Origin: Caulochytrium protostelioides
Lineage: Eukaryota > Chytridiomycota > Caulochytriomycetes > Caulochytriales > Caulochytriaceae
Assembly (NCBI GenBank): GCA_003615045.1
Contig: ML014139.1
Span: 62,001-126,000 of the forward strand
Direction: 5' to 3'
DNA length: 64,000 bases
Shown here: piece after piece, positions 19,893 to 30,915 of the stretch
Layout of the letters: each line of letters begins with the position of its first letter
How positions within the stretch are numbered: the first letter of the stretch is position 1
Position numbers and translations under genes: made by a program
The notes under the pieces: model-generated
Databases searched by the model: none
Told to the model about the DNA's origin: nothing
The model's input: the letters and a program-made list of their open reading frames with translations, nothing else

Positions 19893-22800
19893 ATGGCGCC
19901 GCCGCAGGTATACCATGGGATCATTCCTGCGCCGCTGCCGTGGTCGCAGGCAGCCCTGGACGTGCGGTCAGCCGTGATGCTCATCGATGTCAACCCGGGC
20001 CACGCCGATCCGGTGCGCTACCAGCTGCACGTGCTGCACGGCGTGATTCGCGTCCTGCTCTACTATCACTTGTACGTGAACCCGCGCTTTCTTTGGGGAT
20101 ACCAGATCTTTGACTCGCGCCGCGTCTCCCATCTCGCGACGCACGGGCGGCAGCGCCAGGGCCTGCTCCTCACCGTCAAGAACATGGCGCTCTTCGAAGC
20201 CGATCTCATGGCCGCGTTCGCTCCGGACTCGGCCGCTCAGGCGCCGGCCGCGGCGGACGCCGCCGCCCATACGGCCCCGGCTCCCGCCGTCGAGGCCGTG
20301 GCCCCCGCCGTCGCGGTGGCCAATACCCTGCGTGCCTTGCAGCATCTCGTCAACGACTACCACTGGTCGTTGCGGTACATGGACGCCAACCGACCCTTGA
20401 CGCCGCGGAAACCGCGCACGACCTCGGCAGCGGCTGGCGGTGCCGGCGGCGCCGGCGGCGGCGCCCTATCGCAGATCCTCAATCGCATCTACCTGTTTGC
20501 TGCGCTGCCGCCGCTGGAAGTGCTGAGCCATGTGCCGCCCGCTGCCGGCGCCGCGGGGGATCCTACCCGCGCCGTCTTCCGCGACCTGCTCGAGACCCTG
20601 ATCACGCACCTCTTCTCCAGCGAGACGTTTGTCTGGGAGAACTGCTTGGCCAGCCAGATCGGCCTCGTCTGGATGGACACGTGGCGGTCGCCATCCGCCC
20701 CGGGAACCGCCCCGGCGGTGCCACGGCCGGCCATCGTTCGCGCGACGGCCGGGCCCTACGACAGCGTAGCGCACGCCGTCTCGAATCTGCTCACGGCGTT
20801 CGGCGGGTCCGTCGTGGATCTCGGGCAGTACTACGGCCCGCTGTCGACGCCAAGCTTCTGCACGGCGCTCGCGGCTTGCGCGCCCGTCCTCCAGCCGGCC
20901 GTCCGCGCCGCCTACCTCCGCACGCTCTCGGGCCCCGCGCTGCCGCGCTACGCCGTTCTCTCGGACCGGCTCGCGCCCTCGACGCTGCTGATCCACGCGA
21001 CCCTGCCGGTCCAGCTGACGATCGACCACCAGCCCACGGCGCGGTTCGCGCTCCGCTGCCAGCTCCAGGTCCGCGAAAAGGAGCTCGTGCTCCGCGATGC
21101 CGTCGCCGCGACGCTAGCCCACCCGACCGCCGACCGCGTCGTCCCCCTCGACTGGCAGTTTGTCGGATCGACGGCGCTCACGGCGCTGTCGTGGGTCACG
21201 CTCACCGTCGAGGCTCACCTGTACCCGGCCGACTACTTGCGTCTTCAGGAGCCGGCCGCGGCGGCCTCCCATCACCCAGATGAGCGGGCGGCCGCCGCCG
21301 CGACGGCCCAGGAGCAACGGCGGCTGAGCGCGCTGCTCGGCGTCTGCGCCTCCACGTCGCAAGCGCTGCTCTACACGTCGGAGGCGCACCCCGACCGCGT
21401 GATCGCCGTGTTGCCTCGCGCCGCCGGCACCGGCTCCGTATGCTCCTTTGTCGCCGCGCCGCGCCAACTGGCCGCCGTGTGCGCGCCGTCACGCCGCCTG
21501 CCCGTGGCGCAGCGCTTCGTCCACGCCGACCTCATCCCGTGGACCCCGCGACTGCTGCGCCACCACCACCTGGTCCCGCTCGCCACGATGGCCACGATGG
21601 CCATGTATACCCACGAGCTCGCGGCTTTCCTCGACGACAAGGAAGCGCCGTGGCTCCAGATCCACGACAAGAACTTCCAGCGTGCGACGCTCGGCATCTG
21701 CCACGACGCGTGGGCCGCCGCCATGGCCGTCCACCGCACCCGCACCGCGCTCCCGCGCCGCATCATGCTCACCCCCAGCAAGAAGGCCGCCCATCATGCC
21801 GTGCCGCTTGTGGCGCACGGCGACGCCCGCGACGGTCATCCCCACGACGCCGCCGCTGACGGCGGCCGCCACCACCACCCGAGGCTCGACGACGCGCCGC
21901 CGCTGCCACCCGCCGCTGAGGGAGGCGAGCCCACGCAGCGCCCGCAGGCGGTCGCCGACGTCATTACGCGCATGATGGAGCAAGTCATCCAGCTCGCGCA
22001 GACGCCGCACCAGGACGTCGTCACCGTCGCTGCCCCCGCGGGGGCGGACCCCGCCTCGGCCGCGGCAGCGACGACGGCGGTTCCCGCAGCCGGCGACGCC
22101 GCCGCGCACTACATGTTCGCCTTTTGCAACACCACCATGCCGTGGGCGTACGGCGTCGTGGACCGCGACCCGGTCCCGAGTGACACCGCCTCGGGGCTGC
22201 CGGATGATGCGGACGGCGATGCGCCCGCGCGCGTTGCCAAGTTTCTGGACTGGTTCATCACGTGCATCCTTCCGATCCCGCAGATGGACGCCCTGCATGC
22301 CAAGTATACCGCGCGGCTCCGTGCGATGCTCAAGTCCGGTGAAGTGCGGACGGCGACCGCGGCGACCGCGGCCGCGTGGCGGCCTGGCGCGGGCAAGGGG
22401 GTGCCAGCGACGCTGCAAGAAGCGCAGATCGGGTTGTATGAGCAGGCGCTCATGACCGAGAGGCCTCAGCAGGCCCTGTCGGAACTGCGCATGCGGTTTG
22501 CCGAAATGCAAATCATTTTCCGGCTCGAGGTCGCCCGGCTCGCGCCGCAGATCGATCTGCCACGGTTCCCGTCGCCGTCCCTGCTTCTCAAAGAAGTCCG
22601 CGCGCTGCTGGAGAGTATGACGCTGTGGCAGAATCTGGCGTTTTCGTTTGCGGTCTCGACCCACACCGACAAGGCGGCCACTCAGGAGCAGTATCAGCAG
22701 CACGCCAACGTGATTCCCGCGTTCATGGCGCTGCTGACCTTTTTCTACCACGCCACGTGGCCCCACCTCGTGGCCGAACTCCGCGACCTCGTGCCGACGC

Positions 22801-23987
22801 CGGCCAACGAACTGGGGCCACCGGGCAACCCCTTCATGTCGCTCGCCAACGTGCCCCGCAGCGGCGCGGCCGCTGCCGCCCATGCGGCCGCTGTCACCAA
22901 GACTGGCGCTGTGGGCGCCACGACGTCCGCCGCCACCACCGCCGCCGCGGGCGGCAGCAGCAGCGCGCACGCATCGGCCCCGGCACATCCCAAGACGGGC
23001 AACTTCCTCGGCGACCTGTCCAACCGCATGGTGGTGCTCGCCTCGGGCCCTGTCGGCCGTAAACGCAAGGCGACGGCCGTCTCTGCTCCAGCCCGCGTCG
23101 CAACGGCGCGGCCCGAGAGTGACCACGGCAGCCGCGGCGCGGACCACCGGCCGCCGCCGGCCAAGCGCTATGGCTCGGGCCGTACGCATCCCGCCCGCGC
23201 TCCGGCCGCCCATCGCGGCGCCCTGCCCGCTGCCGCCGCCACGACGGGCCTCTCCAGCCGGTCCGCCGGCCGCCGCCCCGTCGCGGCCGCGCTGGCAGAT
23301 GCCGCCCAAAGTCTCGGGCCGCGCCTGCCGTCCACGGACCGCGTGAGCAGCAGCGCCGCCACGCCGGTCGTCGACGGCGACTCACCCTTCCTCGTCACGA
23401 CGCCGCACCGGACGCCGGGCACGCGGCGCGGGCTCCGCAGCGGCAGCAGCGGCGGCAGCGCCCGCGGCCATCCCTCGCCGTCGACGGCCGCCGCCACCGC
23501 CACCACCGCCGCCGCCGTTCCCGCGACGCCGACGGCACGCACGCCCTCGAGCCGTCGCCGCCGCCGGCCGGTCTCGCACGGTCTGGCGTCGCCCTCCGTG
23601 TCCCGTGGTCGCGGCGGCATCGACGGCGCGGAGGCCTTGCCTGGGAGCGTGACGGCCGTCCCGCAAACTGAGACGAAACCGGTCAAATTCCGTGACGCTG
23701 AGGGCGACGGGGCCGAGCCGTCGGTGCCCATGACCCCTCAGGGCGGTGGCGGCGGCAGCGGCGGCCGGAACACGCGGTCGGCGACGCGGCGACGGGCGGC
23801 GAGCCCGACGCCCGGGAGCCCGCTGCCGTCGGTCGTGCCGGGCTCCGGGGGGCGGCGTCGGACGCCGCGGCGGCCCGGCGGGACCGCCGGCGCGCCGGAC
23901 ACGCCGGTCGCGTACCGCACCATCATGTCGACGTTCGACCAAGTCGACTGGGACCAGCACTTTGCCGAACGCGGTCCGGTCGTCTGA
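19893..23987 (+). CDS. Treslin/TICRR-like (Sld3-type) replication initiation protein
   Basis: 1364 residues from MAPPQVYHGII. The N-terminus shows the treslin-type beta-alpha start: a hydrophobic strand with Asp (AVMLIDVNPG, about 27-37), a helix, then 'RFLWGYQIFDSRR' (about 67-80), equivalent to the '..W.fk.fDS' of animal treslin. A helical region about 779-962 (VAKFLDWFITCILPIPQMDAL; MRFAEMQIIFRLEVARL; LLKEVRALLESMTLW) looks like the Sld3/Treslin domain that binds Cdc45. The last 400 residues are disordered, basic and rich in S/T-P sites (LTPSKK near 627; TPHRTPGTRRG near 1169; TPTARTPSSRR near 1210), fitting CDK sites that bind TopBP1/Dpb11 BRCT repeats. The role would be Cdc45 loading at origins. 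Yeast Sld3 is shorter (about 670) and very divergent. Confidence 0.72.
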   Translation: MAPPQVYHGIIPAPLPWSQAALDVRSAVMLIDVNPGHADPVRYQLHVLHGVIRVLLYYHLYVNPRFLWGYQIFDSRRVSHLATHGRQRQGLLLTVKNMALFEADLMAAFAPDSAAQAPAAADAAAHTAPAPAVEAVAPAVAVANTLRALQHLVNDYHWSLRYMDANRPLTPRKPRTTSAAAGGAGGAGGGALSQILNRIYLFAALPPLEVLSHVPPAAGAAGDPTRAVFRDLLETLITHLFSSETFVWENCLASQIGLVWMDTWRSPSAPGTAPAVPRPAIVRATAGPYDSVAHAVSNLLTAFGGSVVDLGQYYGPLSTPSFCTALAACAPVLQPAVRAAYLRTLSGPALPRYAVLSDRLAPSTLLIHATLPVQLTIDHQPTARFALRCQLQVREKELVLRDAVAATLAHPTADRVVPLDWQFVGSTALTALSWVTLTVEAHLYPADYLRLQEPAAAASHHPDERAAAAATAQEQRRLSALLGVCASTSQALLYTSEAHPDRVIAVLPRAAGTGSVCSFVAAPRQLAAVCAPSRRLPVAQRFVHADLIPWTPRLLRHHHLVPLATMATMAMYTHELAAFLDDKEAPWLQIHDKNFQRATLGICHDAWAAAMAVHRTRTALPRRIMLTPSKKAAHHAVPLVAHGDARDGHPHDAAADGGRHHHPRLDDAPPLPPAAEGGEPTQRPQAVADVITRMMEQVIQLAQTPHQDVVTVAAPAGADPASAAAATTAVPAAGDAAAHYMFAFCNTTMPWAYGVVDRDPVPSDTASGLPDDADGDAPARVAKFLDWFITCILPIPQMDALHAKYTARLRAMLKSGEVRTATAATAAAWRPGAGKGVPATLQEAQIGLYEQALMTERPQQALSELRMRFAEMQIIFRLEVARLAPQIDLPRFPSPSLLLKEVRALLESMTLWQNLAFSFAVSTHTDKAATQEQYQQHANVIPAFMALLTFFYHATWPHLVAELRDLVPTPANELGPPGNPFMSLANVPRSGAAAAAHAAAVTKTGAVGATTSAATTAAAGGSSSAHASAPAHPKTGNFLGDLSNRMVVLASGPVGRKRKATAVSAPARVATARPESDHGSRGADHRPPPAKRYGSGRTHPARAPAAHRGALPAAAATTGLSSRSAGRRPVAAALADAAQSLGPRLPSTDRVSSSAATPVVDGDSPFLVTTPHRTPGTRRGLRSGSSGGSARGHPSPSTAAATATTAAAVPATPTARTPSSRRRRRPVSHGLASPSVSRGRGGIDGAEALPGSVTAVPQTETKPVKFRDAEGDGAEPSVPMTPQGGGGGSGGRNTRSATRRRAASPTPGSPLPSVVPGSGGRRRTPRRPGGTAGAPDTPVAYRTIMSTFDQVDWDQHFAERGPVV

Positions 23988-24233
23988 TGCTGCGTCCGCT
24001 CTCATCTGAGCTTCATGAAGATTAGTCCTAAAAAACAAGAATCATACAGGGTCCGCCCGGCAACGCTATCGCGTGTCCGCTGCGTCGATTTCGAGGGATC
24101 GCCAGGACGACCCATGGACGGGGAAAGGTGGGAGAGATGATAGATGGCGCGCCCTAGGTAGCTGCAGTAACGCTGGACGTGGGCGGGCGGCGAACCGAAG
24201 GCGTGTTCGGCCACGGCGAGAACGGTGGGGCGA

Positions 24234-24890
24234 TCATGACGTCCCCGACGCCGCGGATGGCGGCGCCACGACCTCGCGCTTCACGAGGTCGGCGAGCCAT
24301 TCCTCGCGCTTCTGCCGCACCACGGGCGGGACCGACTGGTCGAAATTGCTGCGCGCCAGAAAGCGGTTCGGTGGTTTCCCGTAAGATCCGGTATAGAAGG
24401 TCGTATCGAAGCAGTCCGCTGCCACCTTGCACGGCCCGTTGATGGAATCAAGTTCCTCCACCGCGCCGGCCTTGCCGTACCGTAGGCACTTGCCTGCGAC
24501 GCAGGGCTCACGCGGGAAGCAACCGGTGGGACCCTTCTTGGGTTCGGTGCTGCACTGGTGCTGGATACAGAAATGATCCAGACGGCGTTTGTGGGGCTGG
24601 TCCGGGCCCGAGACCATACCGCAGTACCCCCTGAGGCAGCCGTAGTAGACATTGCCGCTGATGTCCGTCATGGACAGGGCGTGGCTAAGGTCGGTGTTGT
24701 CCAGGTGGTCAAGGTCGACGCGGTGGTCGCCCTGGTCGTTCCCGTCGAGCGAGTCGTGGATGAACGCAGCCACTCGCGACGGCGTTAGCACGCCGATGAT
24801 GACCAGCAGACAGAACAAGGCGGAGGTCGACCACGGGACGCGCGGACGGCCGAGCCGGCCAGAGCGCTCTGCCAGTGGTGACGGCGACAT
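24234..24890 (-). CDS. Small secreted cysteine-rich protein
   Basis: 218 residues. A hydrophobic segment near residues 23-42 (ALFCLLVIIGVLTPSRVAAF), after a basic start, works as a signal peptide or signal anchor; cleavage after VAA is plausible. The mature part has about ten Cys in pairs (GCLRGYC, FCIQHQC, GCFPREPC, GKC, GPC, DC), suggesting several disulfides. The tail is charged. No family was recognised. Such proteins in parasitic or predatory fungi can act outside the cell, but nothing here shows a target. Confidence 0.55.
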   Translation of the reverse strand: MSPSPLAERSGRLGRPRVPWSTSALFCLLVIIGVLTPSRVAAFIHDSLDGNDQGDHRVDLDHLDNTDLSHALSMTDISGNVYYGCLRGYCGMVSGPDQPHKRRLDHFCIQHQCSTEPKKGPTGCFPREPCVAGKCLRYGKAGAVEELDSINGPCKVAADCFDTTFYTGSYGKPPNRFLARSNFDQSVPPVVRQKREEWLADLVKREVVAPPSAASGTS

Positions 24891-26826
24891 TGCGAGGCAC
24901 GGGATAATGGCGCTTCACACCACGAGAGGGCAATTCTTGGAATCCTCGTTCGGAGGTGGAGATGGCGGAGGGCGTTGTTTGGTCCAATCAGGCCCATCAA
25001 CTAGTCAAGGGATGGATGTTAACAAACTATGAAGAATGAAAAATGGTGGTGCGAGTATGAAACGAGCAACAGCAAACGTTTTCGCGTGCCAGCGATGATT
25101 TTCAGGAACGGAAGCGAGAGGGAGCGAAAGGGTCGCAGGATCAACGTACCAACGATGTGGGAGGGCAGTTGGCTCTTGGCAGCTTGCTGGCAACCTGGCC
25201 GCCAAGGTACTGATGGATGACCCTGCTGGATAAGGAGGGCCCGCCAACAGGCGACCCTGTCGGGTGAAACATCATGATGCCGGCAGGATTCGTCCTCGCC
25301 GAAAGCGATTGATCCGCCACCATGCGTCATGGGCCGTTCCCTGGGCATACAGACGGTCGCCGTATTCGCCCGGTCCCGCCCGGACCTCTCCCACCCTGTG
25401 GCCCATCGCTAGCGACCCTTGCGCCACGCTCCGCAGGCCTCCCGTGTGAAAATGGCGGAGAGCGGGGATGTGGCGCTGTGTGGCGCAAAGCCGTGATCCG
25501 GTCATCTCCCGTGTCTGCCGATCTTTGTCCCCCAGCAGAGCGAAAAATAGCAATGATAGCAAAAAGAGGAAATAAACCCGCTGGGGCGAGCCGACCACCG
25601 CGGCGGCTGGCATCGTCGCCCACAAGGACAGCGATCAGCGATCGATGTTTCGGCGCGCAGCGTTCGGATCGCATCCCAACTTCCTGGCTGCCACGTCCGT
25701 TTGTTACACCCACATCGATAATGGACCATGGTCCACTGGGGCCGTCAAGGCGTCAAGCACATAGCCGGGCCGGCGATCCCGCCGCAATCACCATTCGACG
25801 ATGCCTGATGCGATGGATGCGACCGCTCAGGGTCGGGATCGTCCATACGGCCCTCGGCAGCGCGGCTTGGGCCTCGACCACGGTGGTTCTGGGTGGATCC
25901 GCCGCCGCTGCTCGGGGATGGGGACGCTGGCGCCCCTTCCGCGTGCGCGCGGGCCGGGGGTCGGAGCTAACGGCGTCGGAGTTTTGAATCGGGGGGGCCA
26001 AGCAGCTCTTGACTCTTCTGCCCCATGGCGCGGGCGATCGCGTCGAGCGCAGGATGGCCCCCGGCCGGCCGCAACAACAGCGGCGCTTCATTCCTGCCGT
26101 TTGTTTGAAGCGTTTCCCGGCACTGCCGCTCTTGGCGGTTATGGGAGGGCGACCGGGGACGCGACGGCGGACGCGACAGCGGAGCAGCGCCGTGCCGTGT
26201 GCGGCGGCGCTCCGACGATCGACGGCCCCGTTGCATCGGTGTCACAGCAGGATCGACCATCCGTGATCGTGAACGGCCCGTTCGGCCCTGGGCGGGGAGC
26301 GAGCCATGCTTTCGCAGCAAGGCGAGTAGGTCTCCGGGGATGCGAGTATGCCTCGGGGGATCGGGGTCTGTGCGGCCACCCAGGCCGGGGCGACGGGGGA
26401 CTGCATCGTTGGCGACGGCCTGCCTAGGATGATCGCATGGGTGTGATGGGACGGCACTGTTGCCAGAATTCGTTTGCCGGACGGCGTCGGCGTCCGTGGG
26501 TGATATGCGACGATGCCGGCGCATGAGATGGATCATGTGATCCGGCTGTGATCACGAACTCCCTTAGCCGGCTTTCATGTCGGCCTTTTCTAGTTCTTCC
26601 TCTCTCATACACCTTGAGATTTCCGCGCCGATAGCACCCCCGGACGCTGGTCCGAGGCGTCCCGAGCAGACCAGACGGCGTCGTCGCAGCTTCTGGACGA
26701 TCCCTGAATCCTCCCTAAACCTCGTTGAGATCGATCTTCGAGTCGACCGAACGATCCTCCCCAGCGCTGTCCCCGTGTGCCTGCGGGCAACGCCGCGGAG
26801 GGTTTTGACAGAATAGCGCGCAGAGC
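24891..26826. other. Intergenic, 1.9 kb, divergent promoters
   Basis: The gap between the outward-facing secreted-protein and CCDC39 genes. Base composition is less G+C-rich at 24990-25130. Several frames of 60-220 codons lack domains or plausible codon patterns. No RNA gene was seen. Confidence 0.4.
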
Positions 26827-29800
26827 ATGGTGACCAAGATGCCCGCGGCCCGGGGCCGCGCCGGCGCCGGCGCCGCCCTGGATCCGCCCGGCGTCAGCGC
26901 GCTGGAGCAGTTCCAGATCCCGCCGTTCGCCAACGAGGCGAACCAGCAGCTGGCACGAGAGCTGATCGAGCTGCAGCGCGAGCTGCGCTCGGTGCATGCG
27001 AGCGAGCAGGACAACACGCGTCGCGCGGACGTGATGGACCTGCACATGAAGCACGTGAAGCAAGAGATCGAGCAGTCGGAGCATCTGCTCGAGGCGCGGA
27101 AGCGCCAAATCCAGTCGGAGGAGCACTTCAAGCGGCTCGCGGAGCGCAGCAGCGCGCGCATGCAGGCCGAGAGCGAGCGGCTGCGCGGCGAGACGACCGA
27201 GACCAACACGCGCATCCAGAGCTTGCTCAACACCATCCATACCGAGATCGAGAAGATCTCGTCCATCAAGGCCGAGACGCATCTGGACGAGGAGGAGTAC
27301 GAAGCGTGGGTCAAGGTGAATGATGAAAAGAAGGATGACCAAGCCGCCCTCGACCGGTATACGCAAGCGGACGCCGCCAAGATCCGCGAGCTGCGGCAGA
27401 ACATTGAGCTCCAGAGCGTGGCACTGCAGCGCGTGCGCGACCAGCTCGTCGCCGAAGCCTTGCAGACCGAGACGCGGCATGCCGAGGTGAGCCGGACCTA
27501 CAAGGAGCTCCAGACGCTGCATGCCGAGCGCAAAGACGTGATCGGGCAGTGGGAAGCGATTCTGCAAAAGTTTCAGAACCGCGAGGTCGACATCGACGAA
27601 GCCCAAAAGACGTACGCGCGGCTCCAGCAGGACATCCAAGAGCGCATCCAAGCGATCAGCGACAAGCAGAAGTTCCTGGACGAGCAGCGGGCGCAGGCGT
27701 TGGCGCTTGTGAAAGCGACGCGTGCTGGCGACAAGGATCTCGCGACGACGCGCGAGCGCGCCAATGATCTCCGCACCAATATGACCGAGCTACAGCACCA
27801 GATGCTGATCCTCAAGAACTCGGTCACCAAGACGGCGACCGATCTCGCGACGCAGCGCCAGCGCAACCAGCAAACAGTCGCCGAGACCGAAGCGAAGCTG
27901 CAGCAGCTCAAGAAGCAGCAGCAGCAAGAGCAGACGCTCAATGAGAAACTCGCGCGGTTGGGCGAAAACAACATGTCTATGGAGGCTCGTGAGCAGGAGC
28001 TGCGCGACATTTACCAGCTGGAAGAGCGGCGCTCGAAGGCACTCGATCGCGAGATGAACATGACGCGCAATGCGGGGTTCAAAATCAAGCAGAATGTGTT
28101 TGAGCTCGAGCAGAGCGTTGTGAACCTGCGCGCGGAGCTGGTCGGCAGCCAGACCGCGTCGCGCAACCTCAGCAGCCAGATCAACCGGATGATCCAGGAC
28201 GGCATGCGGCAAAAGACGCTGCTGTATACCCAGGAGTTCCATCTGGAGCAGCTCGAGCGCAAGATTCGGCGTGCGACGGGCGACCGCACCGAGGAGGAGC
28301 GCATCAAGCTGGAGGCCAAGATTGTCGAGACGAACAGCGCGCTTGAAGCGCAGAACGCGCGGTGGACCCAGCTCACGACACAGATCCGCAAGTCGCAGGA
28401 CGGGCTGCGCGCCGACCAGAAAGCGTATGCGGTGCTCAAGACGGAGCAAGCGAAGCTCGGCACGCAGCTGCAAGAGCTCATGCTCTACAACGACAACTCC
28501 GTGATCAAGGCCGATGCGAAGCGCAAAGAAAAGGAAGACCTGATGATCGAGGAAACGCTGCTCAAGCTCGAGCTGAAGAAGCGGTCCGGCTGGCTGAGCA
28601 CGTGCGCCGACCAGGTCTACTCGCTCGAGGCGCGGCAGCTCGAGCTGCAGGCGAGCGTGGAGATGCGGGGGCGCGAGATCGAGGTGCACAACGATCTGCT
28701 GCGGATGCAGCTCAAGACGACTGAGGAAGAGCGTCACTCGGCGTCCGCCGAGCTGCGTGACCGCCAGGGTCGCGTCGACCGCCTCCGCAAACGGTACGAA
28801 GTGCTGATGAGCTGCTGGACAGGCCAAGTCCAGGGCGAGGAGCACTCCCAAGCGTACTACGTGATCCGCGCGGCGCAGGAAAAGGAAGAGCTGGTGAAGC
28901 AGGGCAACGAGCTGGATGCCGAGATCGGCAAGGCCGAGCGCGCCGTCAAGGCCATGCAGAACACGCTCGGATACATGGGCGAGCACAACGCTCACTACGA
29001 GGGCGTGCTGCACACCATCCAGCTGAACAGCCAGGACGTGCAGTATAAAGCCATGCTCGACACTCAGATCCATAAAGCGATCCTGTTCTATCGCGAAAAG
29101 AAGGAGCAGCTCGAGCTTTCCCACCTGCAGCTTCAGCAGCTGGAGCTCCGCTTTGCTGAAATGAACCGCGAAGAAGCTGAGAAGCTCGCGGTCGTCCAAG
29201 CCCTGAAGCATCAGATCGCGACGTTGGACCACGAGATCCATGCGCAGCGCGAAAAGGAAGCGCGCGCCCGCAAGACGTTGCGGAAGCTCGTCCTCGCGCA
29301 CCGCAAAGCCGCGGACGCCGACTATACGCCGGAGGAAGAGGATTTCGCCATCCGCCAGCTCCGCGAAGTGATCAACCTCGTCCTCCACGAGATCCTTACC
29401 GCCGCGGGCGAGATGGATGGCTTGCTCGAGCGCGTGCAGATCCTCTTTGAGGAGCACGGCGTCCAAGCCCCGTCGGCGCTGCCGTCGGCGCTCACCTCCC
29501 GCGCCGCCTCCGTCCTCACCTCCCGCGCGGGGTCCCGCACCGCCTCGCCGGTGCCGTCCCAGCCGGCCTCCGAGGCCTCGTCCCGCTCCGTGTCCCGCAC
29601 CGCGTCCCGCCCGCCCTCCCGTCTAGCCCTGAACCGCGGCACCCACGTTCCCGTGGCGAGTGGCGCGGCAGCCGCCACGGCCCACGTGACGCTCCTCGCC
29701 TTCGACCGTCCGGCGTCGCCGTCGGCGTCGTCCACGGCGTCGGCAGCGGGCGGCGGCGCGGGCGGCATGGCGCGCTCGACGGGCGGCGCCAGCGGGAGCG

Positions 29801-30057
29801 TCACGCCGTCGCGCCGCACCTCGGGCCGCACGACGCCGGTCGGCCGCAGCCGGAGCCAGCTCGCAGCCGGCGTGCGGCATGCGGCGGCAGCGGGCCGCGC
29901 GTCCCCGGGCCTCGCCGCGGCGCGGACGCCGCTGTCGCCGTCGCCTGTGCTCGCGACGACGACGACGACGCTCCAGCTCGATGGCTCCAGCAAGGGCCTC
30001 GCGCTGCCACCATTGCCGGCCAAGCCGCCGGCGCCGTCGTCCTCACGGCATTTCTGA
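26827..30057 (+). CDS. CCDC39: CCDC39-like ciliary 96-nm ruler protein
   Basis: 1076 residues, coiled coil from about 35 to 870. Family-specific stretches are clear: near the start 'IPPFANEANQQLARELIELQ', then EEHFKRLAERSSARMQAE; later QEFHLEQLERKIRRATGD, DLMIEETLLKLELKK, and AYYVIRAAQEKEELVKQG followed by LDAEIGKAERAVKAMQNTL. The C-terminal 200 residues are Ser/Arg/Ala-rich with repeated TSRAGSRTASP-type motifs, like the Ser-rich tail of animal CCDC39. With CCDC40, CCDC39 (FAP59 in Chlamydomonas) forms the ruler that sets the 96-nm repeat and docks inner dynein arms and the nexin-dynein regulatory complex. Its presence predicts a motile flagellated stage. Alternate start at 26839. Confidence 0.93.
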   Translation: MVTKMPAARGRAGAGAALDPPGVSALEQFQIPPFANEANQQLARELIELQRELRSVHASEQDNTRRADVMDLHMKHVKQEIEQSEHLLEARKRQIQSEEHFKRLAERSSARMQAESERLRGETTETNTRIQSLLNTIHTEIEKISSIKAETHLDEEEYEAWVKVNDEKKDDQAALDRYTQADAAKIRELRQNIELQSVALQRVRDQLVAEALQTETRHAEVSRTYKELQTLHAERKDVIGQWEAILQKFQNREVDIDEAQKTYARLQQDIQERIQAISDKQKFLDEQRAQALALVKATRAGDKDLATTRERANDLRTNMTELQHQMLILKNSVTKTATDLATQRQRNQQTVAETEAKLQQLKKQQQQEQTLNEKLARLGENNMSMEAREQELRDIYQLEERRSKALDREMNMTRNAGFKIKQNVFELEQSVVNLRAELVGSQTASRNLSSQINRMIQDGMRQKTLLYTQEFHLEQLERKIRRATGDRTEEERIKLEAKIVETNSALEAQNARWTQLTTQIRKSQDGLRADQKAYAVLKTEQAKLGTQLQELMLYNDNSVIKADAKRKEKEDLMIEETLLKLELKKRSGWLSTCADQVYSLEARQLELQASVEMRGREIEVHNDLLRMQLKTTEEERHSASAELRDRQGRVDRLRKRYEVLMSCWTGQVQGEEHSQAYYVIRAAQEKEELVKQGNELDAEIGKAERAVKAMQNTLGYMGEHNAHYEGVLHTIQLNSQDVQYKAMLDTQIHKAILFYREKKEQLELSHLQLQQLELRFAEMNREEAEKLAVVQALKHQIATLDHEIHAQREKEARARKTLRKLVLAHRKAADADYTPEEEDFAIRQLREVINLVLHEILTAAGEMDGLLERVQILFEEHGVQAPSALPSALTSRAASVLTSRAGSRTASPVPSQPASEASSRSVSRTASRPPSRLALNRGTHVPVASGAAAATAHVTLLAFDRPASPSASSTASAAGGGAGGMARSTGGASGSVTPSRRTSGRTTPVGRSRSQLAAGVRHAAAAGRASPGLAAARTPLSPSPVLATTTTTLQLDGSSKGLALPPLPAKPPAPSSSRHF

Positions 30058-30915
30058 CGAGTCGATAGGAGAACAGCGATCGCTGACTTTGTGTATATCT
30101 CCTCGGATAGGACGCGCTGGAATGGCACGTGGCAGAAGGTCCCGGGCGGATGATGGGGAAATGACGCGAGCCAGCATAGGGGGTTCGCGCGAGAGCGGCA
30201 GGGCACGTGGGCAACGTCATGAGCGGTCGACCCATCGGAGTCGGCCTGCGACGGCGCCATGCACGCGCCCTGTTTTTGTTTTTTTTTTTTCGTTTGCCGC
30301 GGGTATGGGACCCGAGAGCAAGCCGCAGACCGAGCGGCGAATGACCTCATGGCGGTGCGATACGCGCGTGGCGGGCGGAGGTCGCCGCGAAGGCCCGCGG
30401 GTGGACCCTGACGCCCCAGGGCGAGCAGCGGCGTCCGGAGCGGCGCTCGCATCCGTGGCGGCCACCGCGACGCCCGCCATGCCATGTCTTGTCTTGTCAT
30501 GGTCATGGCAATTCCATCTCGAGGCCACCTGGCCCTCACCATACTGCTGGGTCACACTCAACACTACGCGACGCGAGACGGTGTGACGTGAGCCGCAGCG
30601 ATCGCGCACGTGCCAGCGCGAGATCCGCTCCGAGAGCCGCCGTCAGGCAGAGGGGTCATCGGCAGGCAAGAGGCACGAGGTACGAGACAAGTCAGCCAAC
30701 CAGAGGTGCTCTCGTTCCACCCACACGTCTCGCGCATCGACTTCCTTCGCGCCCGGTGCCCGCTTCGTTACAGACCGCGACGCGTCGGATCGGCGCGCTT
30801 GACGACGTCAAGTCCACCACGGCTCGCCGCGGCGAGGACGGCCGCACTCCCCCCGATCAGCGGCGGCCAGCCGCCTGAGCTCGAGACGCGAAGACGTCGT
30901 TGGCAGATCCGCAGT
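30058..30915. other. Intergenic before seipin gene
   Basis: 860 bases between two co-directional genes. A poly-T tract lies at about 30271-30290. The seipin frame is open back to 30610, but that part is not family-like. Confidence 0.45.
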
